28,259 nt of DNA from a virus, in IMG/VR virus record IMGVR_UViG_3300034062_004364, positions 1-28,259 of that record, one strand, 5' to 3'. Under the pieces are notes generated by a model. The model was not told the origin of the DNA and did no database searches. It saw only the letters and a list, made by a program, of their open reading frames with translations. The stretch's first letter is position 1. Each line of letters begins with the position of its first letter. The translations under genes and the position numbers were made by a program. Below, piece after piece: positions 1 to 5,882 of the stretch.

Positions 1-65
1 ACTCTTTTGTTTGTTTTATTGTTTTTCATTTGTTTTTTGTATATTTAACATTAAATTAACATTCT

Positions 66-209
66 ATGAAGATACTTCTCTTGACTTTAGTAGCATTAAC
101 TGCTACATCTTGCGCCTCAGTAACTCCCAACAGCTTTAGTACTTCGACCCTATGTGCCGTGGGTGATTGTACAAACTCGTCAATACATCATCACGTTTCT
201 CTTGAGTAG
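66..209 (+). CDS. Possible small phage lipoprotein (47 aa)
   Basis: Below 60 codons; read directly. The N-terminus has a basic start (MK), a hydrophobic stretch (ILLLTLVALTA) and a Cys at residue 16 in the context TATSC, which looks like a lipoprotein (signal peptidase II) box. The mature part would be about 31 residues and has no recognised domain. An AT-rich leader with a TATATTTA box lies just upstream (about 40-47). It converges with, and overlaps by 74 bases, the 3' end of the minus-strand gene ending at 136, which lowers confidence. A small outer-membrane lipoprotein such as a spanin partner is one possibility, but nothing here proves that. Confidence 0.4.
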   Translation: MKILLLTLVALTATSCASVTPNSFSTSTLCAVGDCTNSSIHHHVSLE

Positions 210-324
210 ACTTCTTGTCTACTCCTGATAGCCTAGGCATATTGATTACAATCCATCGGTAGAAGTCCCTAGAATCTAGCTCGTTTAGTTTATCTTCTAC
301 TTCTCTAATTGCTGTCTTTTTCAT
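136..324 (-). CDS. Hypothetical protein, 62 aa, last gene of the recombination operon
   Basis: Not recognised. The protein is charged (MKKTAIREVEDKLNELDSRD...) and probably mostly helical. Its start overlaps the 3' end of the upstream 54-aa gene by 20 bases, in keeping with the tight stop/start overlaps of the genes upstream. Its 3' end overlaps the convergent possible lipoprotein. It appears to be the distal gene of the minus-strand unit that begins with the ERF gene. The overlap pattern supports it better than the sequence does. Confidence 0.55.
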   Translation of the reverse strand: MKKTAIREVEDKLNELDSRDFYRWIVINMPRLSGVDKKSTQEKRDDVLTSLYNHPRHIGSKY

Positions 325-469
325 CTATCTGTGTCTCTATAATTAAACTAAGTGCGTCGATGTAGCCAGACCAGTACTTAGCCTCTGCCTGCTTACCATC
401 GTACATACATACGTTGCGAAAGTTCTTCGCCTTATTATACTGTTCAAGTATTAGCCTTTTATTTTTCAT
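305..469 (-). CDS. Hypothetical protein, 54 aa
   Basis: Read directly: ATG at 469, TAG at 305-307. The protein begins MKNKRLILEQYNKAKNFRN and ends in an acidic tail; the middle (GKQAEAKYWSGYIDALSLII) resembles a short amphipathic helix-turn-helix but matches no family I know. Its start lies inside the last codons of the upstream gene (stop 459-461) and its own end overlaps the next gene by 20 bases. This chained overlap is the main support and suggests translational coupling in the recombination operon. Confidence 0.6.
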   Translation of the reverse strand: MKNKRLILEQYNKAKNFRNVCMYDGKQAEAKYWSGYIDALSLIIETQIDEKDSN

Positions 470-695
470 CGTCCTGCTTTTCTTCGTTATACTCTGGGTA
501 GTGGCTACCCTCGTTGCCGTTTCTTATGATGATCATCATCCGCTCTTCAGCAAGACGCTCCTCCTCTTCTTCGGTGGCCTTGTCGTGATTGGAACAGCTA
601 GGCTTCTGGTTGTCAACGTGATCTTGGCTGTCACCAACATCATCCCAAAATATAAACTTTAAGTCGCTACCGGCTCCTTTATTGTCTTGATTCAT
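459..695 (-). CDS. Hypothetical acidic protein, 78 aa
   Basis: Not recognised. The protein is strongly acidic, with runs such as TEEEEERLAEER and NEEKQDDEK, and carries no membrane segment. The plus-strand frame across the same bases looks like a membrane protein only because it is the reverse of acidic codons. The start at 695 lies within the last codons of the upstream 80-aa gene and the stop overlaps the next start, so it fits the chained operon. Acidic small proteins near recombinases are sometimes DNA mimics or inhibitors, but there is no evidence for that here. Confidence 0.55.
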   Translation of the reverse strand: MNQDNKGAGSDLKFIFWDDVGDSQDHVDNQKPSCSNHDKATEEEEERLAEERMMIIIRNGNEGSHYPEYNEEKQDDEK

Positions 696-921
696 ATCCT
701 ACTATCTTTTTTGAGTTAATCTTTACAATCACAATCTTTTTCTCTCCCTTGTAGACCTTTCCGTAGACCCTGTCCTCTAAGCTTTTATTGGTCTTAGAGT
801 CGTTGATCATTATCTCCCTTGCGGTATCGTACTTAGAAACAATCCACTCCTCACGCTTTATCTTTTGCTTGCCTTTGGTATATGAAATCGTTGCCTGAAG
901 GTAAAAGATCGGAAGAGACAT
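679..921 (-). CDS. Hypothetical basic protein, 80 aa
   Basis: Not recognised. A lysine-rich protein (TKGKQKIKREEW, KVYKGEKKIVIVKINSKKIV) with alternating hydrophobic residues that suggest beta strands. The first ATG is at 921, which gives an unusually long 71-base overlap with the gene ending at 851; the true start may lie further in, but no good internal ATG precedes the conserved-looking KREEWIVSKYD segment. The stop overlaps the next gene by 17 bases. The pairing of a basic and an acidic small protein in adjacent genes is notable but unexplained. Confidence 0.5.
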   Translation of the reverse strand: MSLPIFYLQATISYTKGKQKIKREEWIVSKYDTAREIMINDSKTNKSLEDRVYGKVYKGEKKIVIVKINSKKIVGYESRQ

Positions 922-1243
922 CTATTTGTGTTTTATGGATTAAGGACTCTGCAATCTTCTTGGACGTTATCATCCCAGTAGGTAGGTCGTCCTGTATTTT
1001 AGCTGTTGGGATAGTTACGCAGTTGGCCCCTTCCTTCTTCCATATAAACATAACGATGAACTCCTTGCTTGTGGACATAGGAACAAATCGTATGACTCCA
1101 TTGTCAAGCGTAGCCTGGATGATGTAGAACGTAACGTCCTTTGATCCGTTGCTGCTTGTCAAGGAGAAGGAGGAAGAGGGGGGGACAGTGATGTCCCTCC
1201 CCCACTCCATCGAGAGCAGGTATGCTATCGAAGTCTCCAGCAT
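851..1243 (-). CDS. Hypothetical protein, 130 aa
   Basis: Not recognised. The start overlaps the stop of the upstream gene in a TAATG arrangement at 1241-1245, which fixes the start well. The N-terminal half is rich in Ser/Thr and beta-forming residues (SSSFSLTSSNGSKDVTFYIIQATLDNG); the centre has FIVMFIWKK; the C-terminal part contains ITSKKIAESLI, likely a helix. It lies downstream of the ERF/nuclease pair and so may serve DNA metabolism, but this is inference from position only. Confidence 0.6.
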   Translation of the reverse strand: MLETSIAYLLSMEWGRDITVPPSSSFSLTSSNGSKDVTFYIIQATLDNGVIRFVPMSTSKEFIVMFIWKKEGANCVTIPTAKIQDDLPTGMITSKKIAESLIHKTQIDVSSDLLPSGNDFIYQRQAKDKA

Positions 1244-1521
1244 TAGAATTCTAGCGTGGTAGTTGGCGTTACCCGAGGCTGTTCAGTCTTAGGTGGTGCT
1301 GGTGTCTTAGCGGCTTCGATAGATGCGTAAGGCTTCTTTGGCTCACGACCTGTTCTAAGCTTAATCAATACACGACCAGTGTCGGCTAGGTATGCCTTAG
1401 CATTGTCAAGCTCTTCTGCTGTTAGGTACAGAGAATATCCAGTGAATTCACCTTCGTATTCGTTGTAAAAAACATTGCCGATATAATTGATTTTCTTTCT
1501 GTAATCTGTTGATGATGACAT
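1243..1521 (-). CDS. Hypothetical protein, 92 aa, with Pro/Thr-rich tail; possible ssDNA-associated role
   Basis: Not recognised with certainty. The first 55 residues (YRKKINYIGNVFYNEYEGEFTGYSLYLTAEELDNAKAYL, in pieces) look like a compact alpha/beta unit. The last 30 residues are a Pro/Thr/Lys-rich flexible tail ending TTLEF, with an acidic residue before the final aromatic, somewhat like a short SSB-type tail. It sits 10 bases downstream of the RecE-like nuclease, where many phages place a single-strand DNA binding protein. That role is a guess from position and tail form; no OB-fold signature is visible to me. Confidence 0.7.
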   Translation of the reverse strand: MSSSTDYRKKINYIGNVFYNEYEGEFTGYSLYLTAEELDNAKAYLADTGRVLIKLRTGREPKKPYASIEAAKTPAPPKTEQPRVTPTTTLEF

Positions 1522-1531
1522 AAAATTAAAA

Positions 1532-2320
1532 TTAAAGTTCTCCTGTTATTATATAATTATCGAGGTCTTCGCCGTTGATAAAGTACTCCGTGTAAACACG
1601 GACAGCTTTATCGACTAAACGCTTACCCTCAAGGTAGAAGGACTCAGAGACGGAGAAAACCCCGATATCCTTACTTCCCTTATCGACTACTATGAACTGA
1701 AAGTTCTTGTAGTCAATTCCAAACAGCGTAGAGTAGATGTATACCTGTGCGGGATATCCATACCGTTTTGCGCTGTGGCTAAATGAGCCAATGTCTGATG
1801 TTGTCTTAAGATCGTAAACGGCGACACCTCTGTGGAGGATGTCCGCCTTCGCCCGGTGGGGCAGTCCAGATACGTCACCAATGGCTGGCATCTCGAACTC
1901 CCCACCCTTTAGCATATCCTTAACTAACTCGTTGCGAAGCAGAACTTCCACAACAGCCATACTAAGGTCATACTCGCTAGTGGTAAGGATCGTCTGACCC
2001 TTCAACAGCTGTTCCTTGGCATCCTTGTATATCTTAGATGCCTTACTCGCCACGTCTACCTTCACAAACAGAGCCTCTACCTTCTCAGGCTCAAGGACCG
2101 CTGTGTGGATTAGCTTGCCGATAGCAAGGGCTGGTGTGTCCAGCCTTGCTCCCTCTAGCATATTTTTGTACTCCTTCGGGCTTTCGTTTAAAAGCTTGTC
2201 GGAAGAAGATGATAGTGAAGCAGAGCCTAGGTACCCATAGTAGAAGTCGTCGTCCATCATTGCCTCAAGCAAGACGTTCTTCTCCCAGGACGTGCCGTCA
2301 AGCAAGATTATCTCGCTCAT
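1532..2320 (-). CDS. RecE/exonuclease VIII-like PD-(D/E)XK nuclease (DUF3799-type)
   Basis: Probable 5'-3' double-strand DNA exonuclease working with the ERF annealase in phage recombination. At 262 aa it has the expected features in order: a SESP-like entry region (LLNESPKEYKNML, residues 43-55), the signature GKLIHTAVLEPE (68-79, with H72 and E77), AKAD with D160, VYDLKTT with D170 and K172 as the metal/catalytic pair, and QVYIY (Q192) as the usual QxxxY helix. The start ATG at 2320 shares a base with the TAA of the ERF gene (TAATG), so the two are translationally coupled. Families with these motifs are known as RecE C-terminal or DUF3799 nucleases. Length is typical and no catalytic residue is missing. 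Confidence 0.9.
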   Translation of the reverse strand: MSEIILLDGTSWEKNVLLEAMMDDDFYYGYLGSASLSSSSDKLLNESPKEYKNMLEGARLDTPALAIGKLIHTAVLEPEKVEALFVKVDVASKASKIYKDAKEQLLKGQTILTTSEYDLSMAVVEVLLRNELVKDMLKGGEFEMPAIGDVSGLPHRAKADILHRGVAVYDLKTTSDIGSFSHSAKRYGYPAQVYIYSTLFGIDYKNFQFIVVDKGSKDIGVFSVSESFYLEGKRLVDKAVRVYTEYFINGEDLDNYIITGEL

Positions 2321-2919
2321 TACTTATTGATGAACTTAGACAGCGCGGTGCGCTGGTCATCAGAGAGTTGGTCCCCAATTGCTGTTAAGATCTCTTCGTA
2401 CTTCTCTTTAGTGCCTACCTCTTTCATTCGGTCAACAGCTTTTTGGAAAAGCTCAGAACCTGCTGATGGCTTAGCGGAGACTGACGGCTTCGCCGTAGTC
2501 ACCTGCACTTGGGCGCCCTTGCCGTGCGTATTGGTAGAGTCAGCATCTTTAGTGTCGTCAATCAAGAACATAGCATTAAGAGCATACTTACGAGCATAGG
2601 ATGACGATGAGCCAAACGACTGGGCGATGTCCATCCCCTTGCGGTTCGGGTCGATGCCTGCCTGAGCTGTTACGGTGATTTCTTCGGCACCCGACGACAC
2701 ACGAACCTTTGACTCCACGTACACAAGTCCGAAGATCTCGTGTATGCTGTCAGATAGTGTAAGCACAAGTTCGTTCTCAGCGAGAAGTGGCTTGAGTGCT
2801 TCGAGGACGTCCTCTTGATTTCGGTAAGAGTACTTACCAAAAGAATTGTATTGGCCCTTGGGGGCTTTGAGTCGCGACTGGACATTGATCAGTCGCTGTT
2901 GGAAAGTTTGTTCTTTCAT
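2320..2919 (-). CDS. erf: ERF-family single-strand annealing recombinase
   Basis: Single-strand annealing protein of the ERF superfamily, which pairs complementary DNA strands during phage recombination and genome circularisation. The N-terminal core has the typical GKYSYRNQEDVLEALKPLL (residues 28-46), a central AGIDPNRKGMDIAQSFGS segment and the hallmark SYARKYALNAMFLID followed by acidic residues (107-121, then DTKDAD). A low-complexity linker (about 130-155, rich in Ala, Ser, Lys, Val) leads to a charged C-terminal domain. It is the first gene after promoter P1 and overlaps the start of the nuclease gene. The 199-aa length is normal for the family. Confidence 0.95.
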   Translation of the reverse strand: MKEQTFQQRLINVQSRLKAPKGQYNSFGKYSYRNQEDVLEALKPLLAENELVLTLSDSIHEIFGLVYVESKVRVSSGAEEITVTAQAGIDPNRKGMDIAQSFGSSSSYARKYALNAMFLIDDTKDADSTNTHGKGAQVQVTTAKPSVSAKPSAGSELFQKAVDRMKEVGTKEKYEEILTAIGDQLSDDQRTALSKFINK

Positions 2920-2950
2920 AGTGTTTAATTGAATTATTGATTAATTTGTA

Positions 2951-2981
2951 CAAAGATAATAGTAATATATCTGGTATGCAA
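2951..2981 (-). promoter_or_regulatory. Promoter P1 for the recombination operon
   Basis: On the minus strand TTGCATA (2981-2975) is followed, with exactly 20 bases between TTG and the next box, by TATCTTTG (2958-2951). This is a full match to the Bacteroidota -33/-7 pattern. The predicted transcript start, near 2944, is about 25 bases before the ERF ATG. Confidence 0.85.
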
Positions 2982-3125
2982 CTATTTGCTGTTATTTTTT
3001 TCTAAAATCAGGTCAATTTCATTGATGCGCTTAAACGCATCATTTAAGAAATTGTCGTGGTACTCTACTGCTTCAACGAGTAAACGTCGCTGAATCTTTA
3101 GGTTTGCAAGGGGCTTAAGTTTCAT
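2982..3125 (-). CDS. Hypothetical protein, 47 aa
   Basis: Read directly: ATG at 3125, TAG at 2982-2984, directly abutting the -33 box of P1. The protein (MKLKPLANLKIQRRLLVEAVEY... ending NEIDLILEKNNSK) is predicted to be almost wholly helical with alternating charges, so it may form a short coiled coil. No family recognised. It is the last gene of the mini-gene unit downstream of P5, with 10 bases separating it from the gene upstream. Confidence 0.6.
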   Translation of the reverse strand: MKLKPLANLKIQRRLLVEAVEYHDNFLNDAFKRINEIDLILEKNNSK

Positions 3126-3135
3126 AGATATGCAC

Positions 3136-3273
3136 CTATTTTTCACCTTCTGCGCCTACTTTTCTCGATATGAATCTGCTCCACATCTTGGCAGCAACAG
3201 CCATACGCTGGAGCTTGAAAGGATAGGCGGGGCGCAATTGCGCCATCGCTATCCGCATAAACTGCTCTCTCAT
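3136..3273 (-). CDS. Hypothetical basic protein, 45 aa
   Basis: Read directly. ATG at 3273 overlaps the TGA of the upstream 30-aa gene in an ATGA arrangement, which supports both. The protein is rich in Met, Arg and Ala (MREQFMRIAMAQLRPAYPFK, then MAVAAKMWSRFISRK) with a net positive charge and an amphipathic helix, so it could bind nucleic acid or membranes. No family recognised. Confidence 0.55.
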   Translation of the reverse strand: MREQFMRIAMAQLRPAYPFKLQRMAVAAKMWSRFISRKVGAEGEK

Positions 3274-3362
3274 TGTATGTGTGCGTTTATTAGGGCTGTA
3301 AACACTACTATCGTTATGATAGTCAGATAGATATAACCCATTGCTTCAATCTTTTGTTTCAT
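3270..3362 (-). CDS. Very small membrane protein, 30 aa
   Basis: Read directly: ATG at 3362, TGA at 3270-3272. After a basic start (MKQKIEAMG) there is one hydrophobic segment of about 17 residues (YIYLTIITIVVFTALI), enough for a single membrane span, and a short tail. The start has the ACTATG context used by several genes in this arm. Single-span phage peptides can act as holin accessories or inhibitors of host membrane proteins; the role here is unknown. Confidence 0.55.
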   Translation of the reverse strand: MKQKIEAMGYIYLTIITIVVFTALINAHIQ

Positions 3363-3425
3363 AGTTTTATTTGTTTGTTGTTAATTGGATATAGTGCGCC
3401 TGGATTGCCCCAGGATAACGAAGCC

Positions 3426-3557
3426 TTACTCTTGACGCAGAAGCATCAGTTCGTTTAGCAGTGCATCCCGCTCTGTTTCGACAGCCTTGAGGGCTGTCTC
3501 CATCGCGGTTACTCGCAGTACGTAGAAGCGTACTAAGGAGTGAAAGTGGTCGTTCAT
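3426..3557 (-). CDS. Hypothetical protein, 43 aa
   Basis: Read directly: ATG at 3557, TAA at 3426-3428. The C-terminal two thirds (METALKAVETERDALLNELM, then LLRQE) has clear heptad spacing and is probably a coiled coil, as in small oligomerising phage proteins. It is the first gene after candidate promoter P5, with a leader of roughly 43 bases. Between it and the next gene (3363-3425) there is only a weak 5-bp hairpin (CCTGG...CCAGG). Confidence 0.55.
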   Translation of the reverse strand: MNDHFHSLVRFYVLRVTAMETALKAVETERDALLNELMLLRQE

Positions 3558-3606
3558 ATGCTGTATGTGTTAATGTTATAGACGTTAATTGGTTGCTCTC
3601 GCAGGG

Positions 3607-3637
3607 CGAAGTTAGCCATCAGAATTTATAGTAGCAA
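3607..3637 (-). promoter_or_regulatory. Candidate promoter P5 for the mini-gene unit
   Basis: On the minus strand TTGCTA begins at 3637 and TAACTTCG lies at 3614-3607, again with 20 bases between TTG and the second box. The second box differs from TAnnTTTG at one base. It lies just downstream of the gene ending at 3667 and upstream of the 43-aa gene. Confidence 0.4.
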
Positions 3638-3659
3638 GGTTTTTTGTACTCTTTGAAAA

Positions 3660-3676
3660 AAAGTTATTAACAATTT
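3660..3676. repeat. 17-bp direct repeat, copy A (other copy 6799-6815)
   Basis: AAATTGTTAATAACTTT on the minus strand occurs identically at 6815-6799. Both copies lie at the 3' end of a minus-strand gene and just upstream of a promoter (P5 here, P2 there). It may act as an AT-rich UP element or a regulator site. Confidence 0.6.
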
Positions 3677-3969
3677 ACTATTTGTATAACAGCATCAGGG
3701 CAGTCGCTACTGCAGGCCATCTTGCTGTCGGTTATAAGCATCCCATCCTCGGAATAACTTAGGCTGTAGACCCCGAACCGAACTACTGGGCTCTCGCCCT
3801 TCTTCTCATCGAGCCATAGGTTCACATCGTAGTACTTGTCGCCTACTGATGTGGTAGCCCACTCATCATCAAAGAGTGGTCGGATAGTTACCTCTCCCTG
3901 ATCGGTTCCGTTTACGCAGAACCGAATCAGGAATGTGCTTGAGGTAAAGGATTCGTAGGTCATCTTCAT
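3667..3969 (-). CDS. Hypothetical protein, 100 aa
   Basis: Not recognised. A GTG lies at 3972, but the ATG at 3969 shares its A with the TGA of the upstream gene (TGATG), so I take 3969 as the start. The protein (MKMTYESFTSSTFLIRFCVNG) is predicted to be mostly beta strand, with DKYYDVNLWLDEKKGE and VVRFGVYSLSY, and two Cys near the C-terminus (MACSSDCPDA) plus a final Cys. It is the last gene of the P4 unit. The stop TAA lies inside the 17-bp repeat. Confidence 0.65.
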   Translation of the reverse strand: MKMTYESFTSSTFLIRFCVNGTDQGEVTIRPLFDDEWATTSVGDKYYDVNLWLDEKKGESPVVRFGVYSLSYSEDGMLITDSKMACSSDCPDAVIQIVNC

Positions 3970-4109
3970 CACTTTAGTGCTTTAATTATTTGTGCTACAA
4001 TTAGCACCACAATGTTAGCGAAAATAACTACTTGTAGGAATGACATACCCTTTGCGGCTATCTTATCAATCAGTTCAGAGAACTCATCGTTACTGGAAGT
4101 CTTCTTCAT
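3969..4109 (-). CDS. Small single-span membrane protein, 46 aa
   Basis: Read directly: ATG at 4109, TGA at 3969-3971. A charged N-terminal half (MKKTSSNDEFSELIDKIAAKG) is followed by a hydrophobic stretch of about 20 residues (FLQVVIFANIVVLIVAQII) and a short basic tail (KALK), so it is a probable inner-membrane protein with one span. It starts inside the 3' end of the upstream gene and overlaps the next start. Holin-like size, but early-region location argues against a lysis role. Confidence 0.6.
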   Translation of the reverse strand: MKKTSSNDEFSELIDKIAAKGMSFLQVVIFANIVVLIVAQIIKALK

Positions 4110-4221
4110 CGTATTGTTCTTCTTTGATTACTATGTGTTGTGCGTATCGTACTCGCGTGATGATTTTACTCATCGTGCTGTCGGAGGTAAGCCTCTTCTT
4201 GTTTCTAACTATAGGCTTCAT
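4090..4221 (-). CDS. Hypothetical protein, 43 aa
   Basis: Read directly: ATG at 4221 overlaps the TGA of the 200-aa gene (ATGA), and TAA at 4090-4092 overlaps the next gene by 20 bases. The N-terminal two thirds is strongly basic (MKPIVRNKKRLTSDSTMSK, then IITRVRYAQHIVIK) and the tail is acidic (EEQYDEEDFQ). No family recognised. Support comes from the overlapping stop/start arrangement on both sides. Confidence 0.55.
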   Translation of the reverse strand: MKPIVRNKKRLTSDSTMSKIITRVRYAQHIVIKEEQYDEEDFQ

Positions 4222-4820
4222 CGTAGTGCGTCTTGAAGTTCTTCTCTCGTTAGGTCAGCCTCGTCAGCGAGCCAGTTAAGGAATGTGTCCGACTGATGCG
4301 AGCGTACCACTACATCGGTTGCTGTTGAGAATACGTTGCTCGTTCGTGCAAACACAAACCAAACCTCCACGGGAGGGATAAGCGTTCCGTTGTGGATGTT
4401 CTCAATAAAGTCATTGAAACTCCATTTCCAGCTTACGTCATCATACCTGCCAGTAGTCCACCCGTTGGCAACACTTTCGTAGCCATCGTTAAAGTCAACA
4501 GCAATGTAGCCTCGGTAACCTTGTCCTTCCCACTTTGCACCTTTGATGCAGATTGGGGCTCCCTCAAACGTCTCGTAGTTGTCCACGTCGCGTGTCTTGT
4601 CAAGCGTATAGGCGTAGTTAAGTTGGCGCATCGAGTCCTCGTTAGGGTCAAACTCTTGGATGATGACAGCAGACTCCCAGTGTGAGTCGTTGCACCCCTC
4701 GCAGATTATCTCATCTGATCCGTTGTACTCATAGAAGTCGTTGTCTTGGTTAATCTCTTGCCCACACTCCACACAATTTTGGATAGGCTCTGCTGTTGGG
4801 TTATCTGAATAGTCTTTCAT
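4218..4820 (-). CDS. Zinc-ribbon hypothetical protein, 200 aa
   Basis: Function unknown. The N-terminus carries two CxxC knuckles, C16-VE-C19 and C40-EG-C43, which is a typical zinc-ribbon spacing. The rest is acidic and rich in Trp, Asp and Asn (for example GRYDDVSWKWSFNDFIENIH at about 123-142), and the C-terminal helix DEADLTREELQDALR looks like a small protein-interaction unit. ATG at 4820 follows an A-rich leader ending ACTATG. The stop overlaps the next gene. It could be a nucleic-acid or protein adaptor. Confidence 0.75.
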   Translation of the reverse strand: MKDYSDNPTAEPIQNCVECGQEINQDNDFYEYNGSDEIICEGCNDSHWESAVIIQEFDPNEDSMRQLNYAYTLDKTRDVDNYETFEGAPICIKGAKWEGQGYRGYIAVDFNDGYESVANGWTTGRYDDVSWKWSFNDFIENIHNGTLIPPVEVWFVFARTSNVFSTATDVVVRSHQSDTFLNWLADEADLTREELQDALR

Positions 4821-4822
4821 AG

Positions 4823-4975
4823 TTATTTGTTTTTGCTGTTGTTTTTATTGGTTAATTGTTTTGCTAGTTCAAACGCATCCTCCTGGTTGGTGAATGACTT
4901 GATGAACCTGAACGGCTCCTGAAGTAGCACATCGTGCTTCTCGGTGTCGGGGTTGTATGATACCACGTACTCCAT
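4823..4975 (-). CDS. Hypothetical protein, 50 aa
   Basis: Read directly: ATG at 4975, TAA at 4823-4825, two bases before the next start. The pattern EYVVSYNPDTEKHDV...FRFIKSFTNQEDAFELAKQL resembles the C-terminal part of the upstream 66-aa protein (YVLRDDADQDL...FDSFDQAFRFAKII) and, more weakly, the 74-aa protein at 5442. These may be paralogous small beta-beta-alpha units. Function unknown. Confidence 0.65.
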   Translation of the reverse strand: MEYVVSYNPDTEKHDVLLQEPFRFIKSFTNQEDAFELAKQLTNKNNSKNK

Positions 4976-4977
4976 AA

Positions 4978-5178
4978 TCAAAAGGTTTGCGTGTCCATAA
5001 CCTCTCGGCTAATAATCTTGGCGAACCTAAACGCTTGGTCGAATGAATCGAACTCGTACCCAAGGTCTTGGTCGGCATCGTCCCTTAGGACGTAGATGCC
5101 GTCCTTACGTTCAATGCAAACCTTAGCGACTGGTAGTGGTGGGCTAAATATCTGCCCGAAGAATGATTTGCTTTTCAT
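4978..5178 (-). CDS. Hypothetical protein, 66 aa
   Basis: The open frame extends upstream to 5310, but that extension would overlap another gene and cross the hairpin at 5207-5235. The ATG at 5178, preceded by the A-rich ACTATG context, gives MKSKSFFGQIFSPPLPVAKV. The C-terminal half (IYVLRDDADQDLGYEFDSFD, then QAFRFAKIIS) resembles the next gene's product. No known family. Three bases separate it from the downstream gene. Confidence 0.65.
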   Translation of the reverse strand: MKSKSFFGQIFSPPLPVAKVCIERKDGIYVLRDDADQDLGYEFDSFDQAFRFAKIISREVMDTQTF

Positions 5179-5202
5179 AGTTTTTAGTTTTTGATTGGGT
5201 TT

Positions 5203-5235
5203 TAAAAATGGGGCGTAGCCGCACCTACCCCCATT
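5203..5235 (-). terminator. Intrinsic terminator-like hairpin within the P4 unit
   Basis: On the minus strand, AATGGGG plus GTAG (5235 downward) pairs with CTAC plus CCCCATT (with one bulged G), giving an 11-bp stem and a 6-base loop, followed at once by five T residues (5207-5203). It lies between 5270-5425 and 4978-5178, so it would reduce or control read-through into the downstream genes. Confidence 0.6.
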
Positions 5236-5269
5236 GTGATGACTCATTGTGCGGATGACTTTTTTGTTT

Positions 5270-5425
5270 CTAAAAGTTTTTAAGTCCGTTAATGATTTTA
5301 TCCCAATCACCCTCTAAGGCTAAGCGTTTGAACAGCAATTCGCCATCCGTTCCGTGGAATACTTTAACTTGTCCGTTGTTCAGTTCTACCCTTAGTGAGG
5401 CTTCACCTTTCTGTAATTGTATCAT
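5270..5425 (-). CDS. Hypothetical protein, 51 aa
   Basis: The open frame reaches back to 5575, but that part overlaps the 74-aa gene and has low-complexity Thr/Lys content. The ATG at 5425, after an A-rich leader, gives MIQLQKGEASLRVELNNGQV, then KVFHGTDGELLFKRLALEGD and a helical end. Predicted as beta-hairpins plus one helix. No family recognised. Confidence 0.6.
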   Translation of the reverse strand: MIQLQKGEASLRVELNNGQVKVFHGTDGELLFKRLALEGDWDKIINGLKNF

Positions 5426-5441
5426 AATTTCTATTTGTTTA

Positions 5442-5666
5442 TTAGTTAATTGTATGTTCGGTGATGTATATTCGGATGCTGTCCCCGTCCACTTGTACGT
5501 AGTAATCGTCATCGTTGTCGTGGTACACTTCCTCGATTTGCTCTCTTGTTTCGACTGATGCCTTTGTGGCATCAAAGAACTTCTTTGCGGCTTCGTATGT
5601 GGTGAAGGATTCGTGGTCGTTGTAGTCGCACAATGAATGTGCTTCGTGGAGGATGTAGAATTTCAT
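5442..5666 (-). CDS. Hypothetical protein, 74 aa
   Basis: Not recognised. The N-terminal part (MKFYILHEAHSLCDYNDHES then FTTYEAAKKFFDAT) has a beta-beta-alpha look with an acidic C-terminus (VYHDNDDDYYVQVDGDSIRI). It resembles the neighbouring small proteins at 4823 and 4978 in layout. ATG at 5666 sits 4 bases after the stop of the upstream 50-aa gene. It is the second gene of the P4 unit. Confidence 0.7.
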   Translation of the reverse strand: MKFYILHEAHSLCDYNDHESFTTYEAAKKFFDATKASVETREQIEEVYHDNDDDYYVQVDGDSIRIYITEHTIN

Positions 5667-5670
5667 TTGT

Positions 5671-5823
5671 TTAGTATTTAATTTGTTTGTCGGTAGAGCA
5701 TATATTGCTCAATTCGTTCTCAAAGAATTCAGTCATTTGCTCAAAGTCAAAGTGAACCTTTGCGTTTGCGTCAATGTGGTAGTACACAGGAACGATGATT
5801 TGCTGGGGGATGTGGGTTTTCAT
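5671..5823 (-). CDS. Hypothetical protein, 50 aa
   Basis: Read directly: ATG at 5823 and TAA at 5671-5673. The protein starts MKTHIPQQIIVPVYYHIDAN and continues KVHFDFEQMTEFFENEL, a beta-rich half followed by an acidic helix. No family recognised. It is the first gene after promoter P4, with a leader of about 15 bases (AATAAACAATATG). Confidence 0.65.
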   Translation of the reverse strand: MKTHIPQQIIVPVYYHIDANAKVHFDFEQMTEFFENELSNICSTDKQIKY

Positions 5824-5844
5824 ATTGTTTATTTATTAGTTGGT

Positions 5845-5875
5845 TAAAGGTTAAAATGCTTTCTAACTTATGCAA
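5845..5875 (-). promoter_or_regulatory. Candidate promoter P4
   Basis: On the minus strand TTGCATA (5875-5869) is followed, after the same 20-base spacing, by AACCTTTA (5852-5845). The -33 box is identical to P1, P2 and P3, but the -7 box is two bases off TAnnTTTG, so it may be a weak promoter. Confidence 0.55.
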
Positions 5876-5882
5876 GCAAGAA

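Noticed and set aside
414-662. Plus-strand frame that looks like an 82-aa membrane protein
   Set aside because: It is the reverse of acidic minus-strand codons in the 78-aa gene and the 54-aa gene; the minus-strand chain of overlapping starts is better supported.
3554-3619. A 21-codon minus-strand frame (MANFALREQPINVYN...) overlapping the start at 3557
   Set aside because: Its ATG lies within the spacer of candidate promoter P5, so the transcript from P5 would begin after it.
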